Shown here in pieces: positions 1 through 11,061 of a stretch of 64,000 nt of DNA. This DNA is from Margaritifera margaritifera. Taxonomy: Eukaryota; Mollusca; Bivalvia; Unionida; Margaritiferidae. A program made the translations under genes and the position numbers. The notes below the pieces were generated by a model. The model did not search any database, was not told the DNA's origin, and saw nothing but the letters and a program-made list of their open reading frames with translations. Location of the stretch: positions 248,001 through 312,000 of the forward strand of contig JAQPZY010001332.1 of NCBI GenBank assembly GCA_029931535.1. The letters run 5' to 3'. The stretch's first letter is position 1. Each line of letters starts with the position of its first letter.

Positions 1-10
1 CATAAAAATT

Positions 11-400
11 GATGTGTGTATTCATATCGGAGGGTACTAGACACCACAGGCAAAAGTAGATCAGAGTTACCTATTTTTCATGTTCCAGTTATTACAAAGA
101 TTTTGCATTTAGCTCTGTTTCTCTGACACCATTGTATATAGTCATGTAAAGTGATGGGTATATTCATCTTAGCGGGTACTACTCACTACATGCAACTTTA
201 GGTCATGACCTACTTTTCTTGCTGCAGCGATTATGTTAAGTTTTGCATTAAGCTCACTTTCTCTGACACTGTTGTATGTACAGTCTTGAAACTTGATGAG
301 TGCATTCATATTGGATGGTCAGTTTCTTAGGTACGGTATTGCATACAGTTAGGACATTGGTGGATGTATTTATATTAACCACCTCAGTGACCTACTGTTA
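11..400. repeat. Diverged tandem repeat, unit about 142 bp
   Basis: Three diverged copies begin at 11, 153 and 295, each opening with a GATGNGTNNATTCAT-like start followed by an A/G-rich GGGTAC or GGATGG block. The first two share the whole unit, including a CTCTGACAC...TTGTAT end. The third is shortened, and a fourth fragment starts near 364. The repeat lies upstream of the BTB exon, probably in its intron or flank. No coding capacity seen. Confidence 0.55.
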
Positions 401-675
401 AGGTTACATTGATCTGATTTTCTGACTGTTGTGATTGTGGAACGTTTTTGGATTATGCCACAGCAGAGCAGGCAAGACATTGCATTCTGCAGAATTCTTG
501 TCTTATTAAAGGGTTACAACTTTACTTAGTTAGGAATGAACTGAAAATTTTAATTTTATATTTTTGATATAAGTATTTGTACATCAAATATAATTTTAAA
601 AAATCTGTATTAGAAATTACAATAAAGCACAATAGATGCAAATCCTTGTTACATTACATTTATGTTCTTTTTCAG

Positions 676-992
676 ATGATAAAGTGCTCATGGTTCTCCC
701 ATTGGCTCATGAATATCAGGTAACATCGCTCTTGGACAGGTGTTGTGATTGTCTAATAGAGCAACTTGGCAACATAGGACAACACGTTTTTAATTCATCT
801 AACATATACAAACAGTACTGTCATATTTGTGGTTTAGGTGAAAAGTTTGATTTTAAGAAGGTTGTAACTAAATGTTTGGAACTATTTTCCAAAAATAAGT
901 CTCAGACCTACAGAGACTTGCCTGCATTCATTCAACTATCCGGAGAACTTCAATTAAGGATCCTACGTCAGAGATTGGCAATGATAGATTGA
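676..992 (+). CDS. BTB/POZ protein, 3' terminal exon (partial gene)
   Basis: Last exon of a BTB-domain protein, about 105 residues, ending in TGA at 990-992. It is preceded by a clean acceptor (TTCTTTTTCAG at 665-675). A phase-1 junction gives an initial Asp, so the exon reads DDKVLMVLPLAHEYQV, the last part of a BTB fold, followed by a BACK-like helical tail (EKFDFKKVVTKCLELF). BTB proteins dimerise and often serve as Cullin-3 adaptors. The same exon boundary and the motif VLPLAHEYQV recur in the paralogue at 33108-33445. The exon with the BTB start is not recognisable within 1-675 and presumably lies to the left of the window. The ATG at 636 is inside the intron and should not be taken as a start. 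No disabling lesion is seen in this exon. Confidence 0.72.
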
Positions 993-2179
993 CCAATTAA
1001 TATTGTAATTTATTTTGTGGTGTATACTTATGTTTTGACCTTGCTTAAGTAGTGCAGGGAAGATTTTTTTTCCTTTTTCCACATTCCTAAAGGAAATGTT
1101 GGCATGGAATGGGATTTCTATTGGAAAATTTCTTAGCAGTTTTTTTTTTCTCCGATTTTTTCACAATATTCTTCAATAATGGAAGCAAAATTAAAAATTA
1201 AAATCAACTATTGGTGTCTGAGATTCCTTACAATTACATACAGCTCCTTTTTCGTTCTTAAGGTAGATCATTTATATTTTGTTATAAAATTGAAACGACA
1301 ATGTCTGCTCTGACATCATATCACGAAATTTGAACTGGTAAACTGATAACAAGTTCTTGTTTTCTTGAACAATAATCCGTCTTTTGTATTAAGACAGATT
1401 TTTAAAATCTCTTATTGAAATTGAGTTACATTTATTTGCAGGAACTCAATCTCTCTCTCTCTCGTTTTCTTTTTTGTTTTCTAATCTCTTTGAAGAATTT
1501 TCATTCGCATGGTGTTCATGTTTAAAATGGTCTTGCAGAACATCTTCTTACACTTAAAATTATGAGTATATTGTCCACTCGAGACATGAAAATAGGTGTT
1601 AAATGCAACTCCTGGTGAATGAAATACAGTAAGACCTGCCACAAAAGTAATCTGTATTTGTTAGAGCCAGTTTGTTCAAGGCCACTTAAATCTAAATTAT
1701 TGTAGAAAAGAACCTCTGTTAAGCGGCTACACTGTACCTGTCTTCAGGGGCAATTTTATTGTCACTTCCGCTAAGTTCCGACTAAAACTTGTCCTATCTT
1801 CATTTTAGCTCACCTGTACAGGAGAGTTTATGTCTTGGCCCTGGCATTGGCGTCGTCGGGAGATGTAGACAACAGGTTCAAATTTGTGTTTAATGTTTTG
1901 ATTATGGCTCAAATGAAGAAACAATGGATTTAAATTTCATTGCAATGTGTTTGTTGATACTTTTTTCCCACGTTAGTGGGAAGCGAGACTTAGTAACCAC
2001 TTTTCCTGCAATGGGAGCGGCATTGTCGAAGTTGCCAACTGTTTGTTAAGGTTTTGGTTATTGTATTTTTCATTTGCTTATATTTCCTAAACCCTAAATG
2101 GATTTTCTTCGTACTTGTTATGAATCATTATAAAGCTAAGACAATTCATTCAGAGACACATTAACTCACCCTTTGACTT
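993..2179. other. Intergenic, no gene recognised
   Basis: AT-rich flank downstream of the BTB exon. No ORF with recognisable homology. A motif TTTTAGCTCACCTG followed by a GGCGTCGTCGGG-like string at about 1805-1862 resembles the start of a dispersed repeat common in bivalve introns; the same TTTTAGCTCACCTG recurs at about 7537-7550. Confidence 0.4.
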
Positions 2180-4235
2180 TGGGCTTAAGGTCACAATCAT
2201 AGAAAATTTGCATTATGGTTTTAGTTAAGGATTTTAACTCTGCTGGTCATAGACAAGAAGAGCTTATGGGATGGTCTGTTCTCCGTTGTCCGTCCGTTAG
2301 CACAAGATTGTTATCCTTACTATGTCTAAACTTCTTGGAAGATTGCCATGAAACTTTACACACATTCATCCCAAGGTCTAAATGAAATGCAAATGGTACT
2401 GCTCAGACATGGTGGTCATCTTGAAAATACTCATATCGACATGGGGTTTTTACCAAATGACTTCTTATGATGCTTTGTTGGTAATAAATGGAAATGGTGC
2501 CGATCTGATATACATTATGTCCACCACAGTGGTCATCTTGAAAATCTTGGTATCGCTACCGTTCGTGAACGGATGGTCATATTGACATTGGGTTCTCATC
2601 CAAAGACTTTCTATGACATCCATTATAGCGAGCATGGTGGTCATCTTGAAAATCTTATTCTTAATGGATGTTCATATCAGCCTGGTTTCTTCACTCAAGG
2701 ACTTCTTACTGCGTCTAGTTGATCTTAATGAAAAGGGTGCCAATCTGACATCCAATATGGCTGTCATGGTGACCATCTTGAAAATCTTATCACTGCTCCT
2801 TCTTAACGGATCGTCATATTGACATGGGGTTTTCACTAAAGAACTTCTTATGATGTATAGTTGGTCCTAAATAAAATGGTGCCGATCTGACAGACAGTAT
2901 GTCCGCTTGGAAATCTTGTTATGGCTACTCCTCTTGAATGGATGGTCTTATTAACATGGTGGTTCCACTAAATGACTTCTTATGATGTCTAGTTGGTGCT
3001 TAATGAACATATTTAACCAGACTTAACATGTGGGTATATCTTGACATTGTCCGAGGCAAGTTCAATGATTTTCTATCCGTGATATAAAGTTGAAGGTCAA
3101 AGGCCGTGCCCAATAAATGTGCACTGTACTTTCAGGTTTACTTGTGAATATGTTAACTCAGAGATATAAGAAAATATTTTTTTTACCAAATTTGGAATGT
3201 TCAAGTTTCTCAAGAATGTCATAGATGATTTCAATATCTCAGCGGTTAAAAAGAATATAAAGACAGAAGAAACTTATTTCTCTTAGATTTCTGGAATTTT
3301 ATTTGGCCAGTGGTCCACCAGTCCTTTCGAGGAACTCTTGTTAACTCTAATGACATATCGTCTGTTGTCTTGCATCCGGCGTCTGTTAACACAAGATTGT
3401 TGCTGATAATTTTAAACTACTGGTAGGATTGCCATGAAACGTTTCAAATCCCTTCATTCCAGGGTCTAGTTGGCTCTAAATGAAAATGATGCCCATTGGA
3501 AGTCAAATATGGCCACCAAGCTTGTGAACTAAAATGCACACAAAATAACCGAAATTATGTAATTTTGCACTGTCCCTAATCTGAAAAACTGGTATGGAAA
3601 TTTAAGTACATGAACTTGACTTTCTTTATACAAAACTTGAATAAAATCTGACTAGCTACTCTTTTTTAGTTTCATCTCAAACATTTTATTCACATCTTTG
3701 CTTTTCAAAATCGGGCATTCGCTCTGAGTGCATTGTTTTACATTAGAACCCTGGCGTAATCTTACTGAGCTAGATATCCACCTCGTCTGGTTCATACTGA
3801 ATACTTAAATAACACTGATTGATGCCAACATAGGCATTCATGGAATCGGCTTTAAATAAGACATGACCATGTTGTTCAAATGTCAGAATTCACATTTTAT
3901 TTTGAAATTCACAATTTACTCCTGTACAAAATACAAAACTGCGGAGTGAAACCCTGAATGGGTGGTCATATCGGGGTTTTCACTAAAAGACTACCTATGA
4001 TATCTAGCTAGTCCTACATGCAAAAATGGTGCACCTTAGCCATCCAATATGACCACCACTTATCATATCTAGTTGGTTCTTAATGAAACTGGTGGTAATC
4101 CGACATCCCGTATGACCGCTATGGCATCCATCTTGAAATGGTTATCTGTACTTATCCTGAACAAATGGTCATATTGACATATAGACGGTCGTATTGACAT
4201 GGGTTTCTCACTAAAAGACTTTACTATACATAGCT
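2180..4235. repeat. Dispersed repeat cluster with GTCATCTTGAAAATCTT units
   Basis: Two copies of a block with CCGTCNGTTARCACAAGATTG followed by GATTGCCATGAAAC occur at about 2290-2360 and 3370-3440. After each come diverged units of roughly 120-150 bp containing TGGTCATCTTGAAAAT, GGTCATATTGACATGGG, TTCACTAAA-GACTTCTTATGA and TCTAGTTGGTC. At least five units lie at 2380-3000 and two or three at 3955-4230. The open frames across this stretch (for example 2382-2585 and 2613-2822) repeat VVILKIL and are by-products of the repeat, not genes. It resembles intronic repeats widespread in bivalve genomes (inference). Confidence 0.5.
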
Positions 4236-4315
4236 GTAATTATACACCATATCCTCCACCCCATTCATCTCACCCTTTTGTAACTAAGTAGATCTCAATA
4301 AAAAAATAGCAATAT

Positions 4316-4570
4316 TTAAGATTTACCATATGATCCACTGATATCCACCTGAGTATATGAAATCTTCAGTTCACTGTTGAAACCTGTCTTTCGTTTCTTA
4401 TTATCTTTCTTTGAGGAAATCCCGCTATCTGAATCAGAATCACCAATATCATCTTCGTAGCCAAGCCAACATGGGGCCAGTCGGGCGCTGAGTAATTTTA
4501 CTTCTTTTTTGAAGATGGTGCGTCCATTTTTCAGAATGATCGTTAAGAATGTGCTTAACTTATATGTCAC
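4316..4570 (-). CDS. Possible exon of unknown protein (acidic, Ser/Asp-rich)
   Basis: Open frame of 84 codons on the minus strand. The middle is acidic (EDDIGDSDSDSG), followed by a basic stretch (KKDNKKRK) resembling a nuclear localisation signal. A GT donor (GGTAAATC, on the minus strand, about 4326-4319) follows a GSYG peptide just before the stop, so this could be an internal exon. The composition is less repeat-like than its neighbours. No family was recognised and no acceptor could be fixed; it may be chance. Confidence 0.2.
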   Translation of the reverse strand: MTYKLSTFLTIILKNGRTIFKKEVKLLSARLAPCWLGYEDDIGDSDSDSGISSKKDNKKRKTGFNSELKISYTQVDISGSYGKS

Positions 4571-5689
4571 ATACTGAGCTGGTAGGGACGATGATGATGT
4601 TTGGATTAAAGTTGCTTATTGGCAGCTACTGCCATGTACGACTAGAAGCTGGAAGTGAGTTCAAAGACAAACACAGCATCAAAGACTGCGCACCGGCAGT
4701 CGGGCCAAGGCAGGTATAAAAGATGACTGCTACATGAGTGAGTAATTATCCTGGATTATCTTAAATACATACCCAAGAAGAGGTACTAACGGGTGTCATT
4801 TGAGTGATTGGGCTTTGAATTAAGAGACAAGATCTTTATTTCACAGAAGGGAACAGAACACAATTTATAGCTACAGATGTGATGATGCAAACATGTCTTA
4901 CTGCAGATGATAAGTATCATAATTCTAATGAGTATTAAATATAATATTGATTTCATTTAGTGAAGAAAAAATTACCACTATTACAATCTATTAATTTTAT
5001 ATTTTATCGTAGTAGTAGCTGATGTGCTTGTTGTGATTGTTGTCGCTTTTGTTATTTTTCGGAACATTAAAATTGTACCTTGCCCATGTTTGCTCTTATA
5101 TTGCATAGTATACTTTATGCAAGAAAAGCAATAGTTTGATCAATAAACCTTAACTTAAGTGGGTGCTGACCTATGAATTTCTCTTTTCTGTCTATCCAAG
5201 TAAGAAAACGAGCAATTTTTATCTTCCAATTTTACCTGTTTTACAACATGTACACAAACAGTGTTAGATTATTTCTTCATTTATATTTGAAATATTTCTC
5301 CAACAATAAACAACTAATTTGCAATTGGAATGTATTACATTATAAATTAAGTGGTGCCATTTTTAACTATTATATTGCTGCATTAATACGCATCGTTTTT
5401 TTTTTTTTTTTTGTGAGAATTGCAGTTTAAAGTAAACAAACCTCAATCATTGAGTTATTTCTGTAATCGTCATAATTGCCACCGATGAATTTAAAACTAC
5501 ATTATGTTTTTTGGACATTTGGAATAAATATAATTCATAGTTTCATGGTTTATTTAAATTCAAAGACTATTGCGTGTTGGCATTCAATCATGTTATAACT
5601 TAGGAAAATATAGAATATTATGTAAGTAAATGTACTTTTATATTTCATTGATATTATTTGTTTCACTTTTATAATGATAACGCGCGTGT
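4571..5689. other. AT-rich, no gene recognised
   Basis: No coding frame with recognisable homology on either strand. A poly-T run sits at about 5396-5412. A GA-rich, TATA-containing stretch (GGTATAAAAGATG, about 4712-4724) is seen, but nothing supports its use as a promoter. Confidence 0.35.
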
Positions 5690-6354
5690 TTGAAAACATG
5701 GTATCACGCTACAGCGTCCTTGTCTTGGTCAAAACATGTCAATGAGTTGTTATCAGTCTTCACGTGGAATAAGTTTCCATAGAGATAATCATGAAATGTT
5801 TCAGAAGCCGACCATTTCAACTTGTTAGCTGTTTAATTTTCCTCTTATGGTCTTCGACTTCTGCTCGCATACGCAATCACTTTTTCGACTCCGTCTTAAA
5901 TTTGGTAAATGACTGCACCTAGTCCCTCCGCTCTAAATGAAGTTGAGCTGAGAGATGTCAGATGATTTCATCGCACGCATCTTGGTTGTCTTGTTCCCAA
6001 TTCAGTGTCTGAGGACCCTGTTCTTTTGGATTTACCCTTCTTCTATGCTGAGTGCCCTGCTATGAGCTAAATCCTGACAAAGTATTTTATGTGCATCGCC
6101 TATAATAGCATGCACAACTCGAGAATAATGCGTACGTCGTTTACGGTTTTAGGCCTGGGTCATTGCCTGGATGCCTCGATCTTTTCAGGGTCTGCTTCAA
6201 TGCCATTTGATGAGACATGTCTGAGATAACTTACCTTCATCGAAAAAAATCCACAGGTACTCTTAATAATTGTATATTTGCAACTATACAATATGTCGGA
6301 TGGCTTCTCTGAGTTTACTTTAAATAAATTGGCACTTCTACATACCTGGTACAC
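5690..6354 (-). pseudogene. Ty3/Gypsy retrotransposon pol relic (RT end and RNase H)
   Basis: The minus strand reads the last part of a Ty3/Gypsy reverse transcriptase: a phenylalanine pair, MKVSYLRHVSSNGIEADP, then KIEAS, matching the family pattern E-V-x-F-L-G-H-x-V-S-x-x-G-I-x-x-D-P-x-K-I-E-A-I. Further downstream (lower coordinates) come RPKTVNDVR, an RNase H-like LGAVIYQI with a stop before DGVEKVIAYASRSR, and a final DYLYGNLFHVKTDNNSL block. Together these are the connection and RNase H domains of a Ty3 polyprotein. At least six stops and some frame changes lie between the blocks, so it is dead. Protease, the RT core, integrase and LTRs were not found; the TIR element at 6452 lies just beyond the 5' edge. 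Confidence 0.75.
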
Positions 6355-6451
6355 GTGTCGCCTTTGTTACGTTGATTCGTAAATGTTGTGGACGACATTT
6401 GCTGTCAGGAGTGGACGGTGTCGCAGTGGTACCCAGATTTTGGGTAGATAC

Positions 6452-6726
6452 CAGAGGCGGATCCGGGGGTGGGAGTGGGGGGAAAGGAGCCAGCGGCGAT
6501 CACCGTCCAAAAAATGAGCGCGTAAAAGAAACGTTTAGTAGAGTACGTTTCTTTACAGTTAGCTGGTAAAAATTATGCCCTGGAAACGCTTAAAATGCAT
6601 GAGCTTGGAGACGGGGGGGGGGGCTTTGGCCTCTGGGCCCCCACTGGGCGTTCCGTTCCACAGAACTCTCGCCTACTTGCTTAGGTCACCCTGCTTACTC
6701 AAACATTATTTCTGGATCCGCCCCTG
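6452..6726. mobile_element. MITE with CAGNGGCGGATCC termini and 5-bp TSD
   Basis: The left end reads CAGAGGCGGATCCGGGGG and the right end is the inverted match, GGATCCGCCCCTG. Both are flanked directly by GATAC (6447-6451 and 6727-6731), a 5-bp target-site duplication. The interior of 275 bp is G-rich on the left and has no transposase, so this is a non-autonomous DNA element. The terminal CAG...CTG and 5-bp TSD do not fit the usual hAT length of 8 bp; the superfamily is left open. Confidence 0.72.
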
Positions 6727-6731
6727 GATAC

Positions 6732-7540
6732 GGTACTTGCACGTTGTTACCCAGTGTTCATTTTGACCTCTTGACGTTTGATTGCGCATATATGGCCTAT
6801 ATTACCCGCTGCTATGCATATCGCACCTCTGGGTGGGCATCACTCCTTCTCCCGACAGTGTCATAAGGCTTTTGCGTTTGTGAAGGACGCAGCGTCCGCT
6901 TCCATCCAGTATATTTCACGAAGATCATACGGGTCATCATGTGTCAATTTTCAGATATCTATCTTTGAATTGTTCGTAATGTGATTTCATTATCTGAAAA
7001 TTGTTTTGATGTACCCTTTATGTGTGTTTCTTGCACATAACTACGATAGCTTGTTCATTATTTCATCATTCATTCCTTATCGTGTATTGCGTGCCATATG
7101 CAATGCTTTAATATTACGTCATGTGAAAGATATTCTTCTATTTTGCATTTTTCTATTGTTTGGCTAGAAGTTTGATGCGAATTAGAATAGACAATTTCTT
7201 TCCTCATTTGTACATTTAAATGAGTGTATTCGTTAGATGTACATATTATCATTGAAAATATGTTGATATTCATCGTTAAATACGAGGCTTTTTCTGCTTG
7301 TGATGGACGCATATCGCTGCCTTAGTTTTATTTCTTGGTCCCCAAAGGCTTGTCCGAACTTCCATATTGATACCCTGTTACATTTTGACTCACATTGTGG
7401 ACCACATTGCAGCACTATACAACTTTCCGTATTAAGAACATATATTATATCTAAAACTATCGATATACATTTTTAGAGAGAGAGAGAGAGGAGGGGGCGA
7501 GCGGAAACCATTAGACGAAACTGTTCAGTTCCATTTTTAG
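6732..7540. other. No gene recognised; short GA tract
   Basis: Short open frames on both strands show no recognisable domain. A GA tract followed by a G-run lies at about 7476-7498. Two related phrases (GTGAAGGACGCA near 6880 and GTGATGGACGCATAT near 7300) hint at a diverged duplication, but I could not align more than a few tens of bases. Confidence 0.3.
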
Positions 7541-7544
7541 CTCA

Positions 7545-7740
7545 CCTGGCTTTGCAGATGACTGACATCTCACCTCTGTCCGCGTGGGTTCGAGTCTTGG
7601 CTCGGCCAGCGTGGGTATGTGAGAAAGCTTGCCAGTAGCTTACCGAGGGTAAGTGGTTCTTCCCGATGCTTTCCCAAATTCTACCTCCACAAGATAAACT
7701 GGCCGCCATGTATGGCCTATCAAGTGCTGAACAATTTCTT
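7545..7740 (+). mobile_element. tRNA-derived SINE, copy with partial head
   Basis: From GACATCTCACCTCTG onward this matches the fuller SINE at 24496-24752: a B-box-like GGGTTCGAGTC (7586-7596), GCTCGGCCAGCGTGGGTATG, then AAGCTTGCCAGTAGCTTACC, CCTCCACAAGAT, and ACTGGCCGCCATGTATGGCC. The A-box region is replaced by TTTTAGCTCACCTGG, a repeat start also seen near 1805, so the head has been lost or is chimeric. The TGGCGTTAAACCC tail has decayed. Confidence 0.65.
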
Positions 7741-7977
7741 CTCGAAAACCACACCGCAGAATTTGATCAGATTTTACAAAAAGCCCACTGGCATGAAAGT
7801 CTCTAAAATCTATAAAAGTGATGCCGATCTAACATTAAAGTCTTGCTGACCGCCGTTACTTAAAAAAGACAGGATAAAACCCATTTAAACAATATTATTT
7901 CACTCAACAGAATTTTTGAGCAACTTTCACAGAATGCATCCTGACATGAAGACCTTCCATATTGGACAATGTGTGCC

Positions 7978-8110
7978 ATCAATATGTACGTATGTAGTAG
8001 TGTTTTACGGCAGATCAGCACAATGGTGGCTATATGGTTCCCAGTAAAGGTAAAGTTCGTAAATTTAAAAAGGTAAGAATTGCACAACAACTGCCACCAA
8101 ATATGGACGA
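7978..8110 (-). mobile_element. Jockey-like LINE 3' end, truncated copy
   Basis: Read on the minus strand, CATATAGCCACCATTGTGC followed by TGATCTGCCGTAAAACACTA and TACATACGTACATA matches the 3' ends of the LINE copies ending near 43130 (ATTGCGACGATTATGCTGACGT) and 49340 (ATAGCCATTATTGTACTGAGGT). Only the 3' untranslated part is recognisable; the 5' limit is uncertain and may extend to about 8210. The TACATACA-type tail is typical of target-primed insertion. Confidence 0.6.
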
Positions 8111-9540
8111 AGAGAAGCATTGAAACAACTGTTTTCATAACATATGTTATCAACAGTCTTGAAAGAATTTCTACAGAAAGCATCCAACTGACCCAGATTT
8201 TGGCCAACTGTTCTTGCAGTTAGCCATTAGGCATATATCAGCCTAGTGGGTTATCTCAGGCCTCTGTTGCGAACATGAAATACATTTTTTGCACACATTT
8301 CCTTCAACCTTATTTCATAGCCTACATGACCTATGTCACATCAGAATATGAGTAATTCTAATGGAAAAATACTGGCCTACCTGACACGTGTCACAACTTA
8401 CAAGCATGAACAAAAGTTAAGTATGTATTTTCAAATAAGCATACATTTTACAATTGTAAAAAAAAGTTAAGTATGTAAACATTATACATAATAATTTGTA
8501 TATCAGGAAGATCCCATTTCAAAGATTATATTACATGCGCTGCATCGGTTTATTGTATAATACATTAAGTGATGTAAAGTAACTGTTTGACAGTTCCATG
8601 TTGTTTATGGGCTGTTTCACATTAGAAGAGTAATTTCACTTCAGAACCACTCGACAATATCCATGAAGGGCAAGCAGCCGATGCTATGTCTGGTCTTCTG
8701 ATTCCAGTGCATATAATATGTAATACGTCTTGAAGTAGCAGCAACAGTTCATCCGACGCATAAGACACATTAATGCTACTTACAGCATCCTTTACATCTA
8801 GATCTTCATTTACACATTTATTCTTAACTGTCAAGGACAAGAGAACACTGGATAGTGTGCACTTTCATACGAGTATTCAGCTTCTGGAAAGAGAAAGTAC
8901 CTTTTGAATTTTAACCGATAAAATATGTTTCATTTTCACGCTTCCACAATGAATTTTACATTCTTAGGCAGTTATCATCTTTTTCCTTTCATCACGCTTC
9001 TTTTCATAATGCAATGGCCATGATGCATCGTTTAGTACTAGCTCGTAGTATTATTTTTAAAACTTTCTACACTGTGGGATTCTACGAAGTGCTTGATAAA
9101 GATCTTGAGGCCCTCTCTTTTCGTGCGACAGTGGTAGTACACATAACGTAAGTTGTCCTCTAAGATACAGCATACTGCATTTATCAATATTTGATGCGAA
9201 ATGTGCTCTTTTCTTCTAGATGCACCATTATGCAGAGAGACATCTACCTTAATACAATCATGTGATATTGTATGGAAACTATGCGTGAACTCCTTCGCGT
9301 GTTGTGCGTTGTTTTTGCAACATTTCCGGAAAATAAGATATTGAAACTCTAGTGTTTATTGTTTTCGTCTCAATTTGCTTGCTCCGTTTACTTTAGTGTC
9401 TCTTGGAGAAAGTGACTATTATCCTGTTCTGAAAACAAAACGTTTTCATAATATCTCGGAAGCTGCAACGTTGCTGTTTACACATTTTCTTTAAGCACAG
9501 CCTCGCACAAAATACAGAATGATTTCCATTGATTTGACCC
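8111..9540. other. No gene recognised
   Basis: Both strands were read. The minus-strand frame at 8622-8840 (72 codons, with a Leu run ELLLLLQDVL) has ordinary composition and could be an exon, but no family, splice pair or start is supported. The remainder is AT-rich without structure. Confidence 0.3.
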
Positions 9541-9544
9541 AGAA

Positions 9545-9635
9545 TAGGTTTGGTTTTGTGGGGTTTAACGCCATTTTTCAGCACATGATAGGCTATACAT
9601 GGCGGCCAGTATATATGGTGGAGGAAGAACCCATC
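9545..9635 (-). mobile_element. SINE 3' fragment (same family as 24.5 kb)
   Basis: On the minus strand: GGGTTCTTCCTCCACCATAT, ACTGGCCGCCATGTATAGCC, TATCATGTGCTGAAAAATGG and CGTTAAACCCCACAAAACC. This is the 3' half of the SINE seen at 24496-24752, without the tRNA head, i.e. a 5'-truncated or eroded copy. Confidence 0.7.
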
Positions 9636-10265
9636 TCTGTTTATCGTAGTCTCAAAGAACTATTCCATCAGAGTTCGGATATGCAATTTACAAGGAAATA
9701 TTAAAGAAAAAAGATCGCATTTGCGTGATAAAAAGTTTTGTGACCACTCTTTGGTTGTTACGCGCATGCAATTTTTGAAACTTTTACCTAGCGCACTTGC
9801 AGCCGTTATAAGCTAGTTCTGCGTTAGTTGTGGCGCTCCGTTTTGAATGTGTCGGAATTTAGAGCAAACGACATTGTTATGAAACGAAACCTGAGGTGAA
9901 AAGTCTCATGCGACAGAAGAGGGTTTCGTTAAAGTTCCTTGTAGCCCACATCTATATGATAGTGAAGTATTGCCATAAAGGCTTTTGAAATACGAAAAGG
10001 AAAAGCTAGTGTTTGTAAATTGTGACTTACATTCGTTGTTCAGCCATCCCTATTTGCTGAGTTAACCAGTCCGAAAAAATAAACATAAAACATCAATACT
10101 GTCTAAAAAGCGTCGGAAAGATACAAGTGCGCTGGTAAATTAAAGCTTGTTAGTAGATCCCACCACTCGCAGCACGGGTTCAATCTCTCTTACCTGTTTG
10201 ATTACATCTATATCGGAAGTATTATATAGAGGGGATTATTTAGTGTAGTTCGCAGACGAAACATA
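9636..10265. other. No gene recognised
   Basis: No domain or repeat identified. It ends at the start of the LINE relic at 10266; the relic's own 5' part (reverse transcriptase) is absent here, so that copy is truncated near this boundary. Confidence 0.35.
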
Positions 10266-11060
10266 GTGTTATGCGAAACTTTTGTGTCTTCAAATAGGAG
10301 TTCCGAGTTACTGTCTCCTATGTATGCAACCACCTCAATAATATTATATGCAAGTGTAGTTTGGGAGGAGTGCATCTTACTTGAACCTGATAAATTAGAA
10401 AAACTTCAACCATACGCAGCTAGGACAGTAACTGGTCTTTCAAAGTTTACTGGCAGAATATCTCTTTATGAAGAAAGTAGTTGGGAACCTTCCCTTGTTA
10501 GTCCGACAAACCAAAAGCTATACACCGTTTACAAAATGGAGAATAGTGAAACTCCCTCTTACTTGACGGAGCCTCTGCCACAAACCATACAAAATTCAAC
10601 ATCATGCAATTTGTCTCAATGGAACGATTACATAATACAAGCAATGCGTATGCAAATGTCAGTATTATTCTTTTATAGATCTGCAATTAAAATTCGGAAT
10701 AATTTAGAGGAGTTCGTCTGATCCTCTAGAGCTACGACTGTTTCTTCGTTCGAGAGGTCCCTGGTACATAATCCTAACCCACACAAATTATCCCTTGACA
10801 GATTCATCAATAATGTACATACAAGACTCCGACAAGAATACAGTAGTTTACGTGAGGTTTGTATTAATTACAATTGTAAGTGACACCGTATGTGAACGTG
10901 GAAATGTCGAAAACTGTAAATTAGTTTTTAATTGTCAAAATTTGTACAACGATGAAAGACTTCATTGTTTCATTCCATTATTGTTTCTCGATAATAATGT
11001 GTTGCAAATGTTTGGGGTTATTTCATTTTTTTCGGGGCTGAGGTGGGGTTGGGTGCGGTA
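10266..11060 (+). pseudogene. Non-LTR retrotransposon relic (C-terminal region)
   Basis: The frame 10266-10721 reads the region after the reverse transcriptase of a LINE: ASVVWEECILLEPDKLEKLQ, then AARTVTGLSKFTG, a short SLYEESSWEPSL and LYTVYKMENSETPSYLTE, as in elements where the fingers and palm are followed by an 'AARxITGL' helix. After the TGA at 10719 the frame resumes with HKLSLDRFINNVHTRLRQEY, matching the family signature HTRLR-x-x-C-S-S-L, which precedes a CCHC-like block that has decayed here. Endonuclease and catalytic RT boxes are missing. The copy is 5'-truncated and broken; CR1/jockey-type affinity is inferred. Confidence 0.72.
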
Positions 11061-11061
11061 A

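Noticed and set aside
4700..4730. TATA-like GGTATAAAAGATG as a promoter
   Set aside because: No supported transcript or gene start lies at a suitable distance.
8622..8840. 72-codon minus-strand frame
   Set aside because: Ordinary composition but no family, start context or splice sites.
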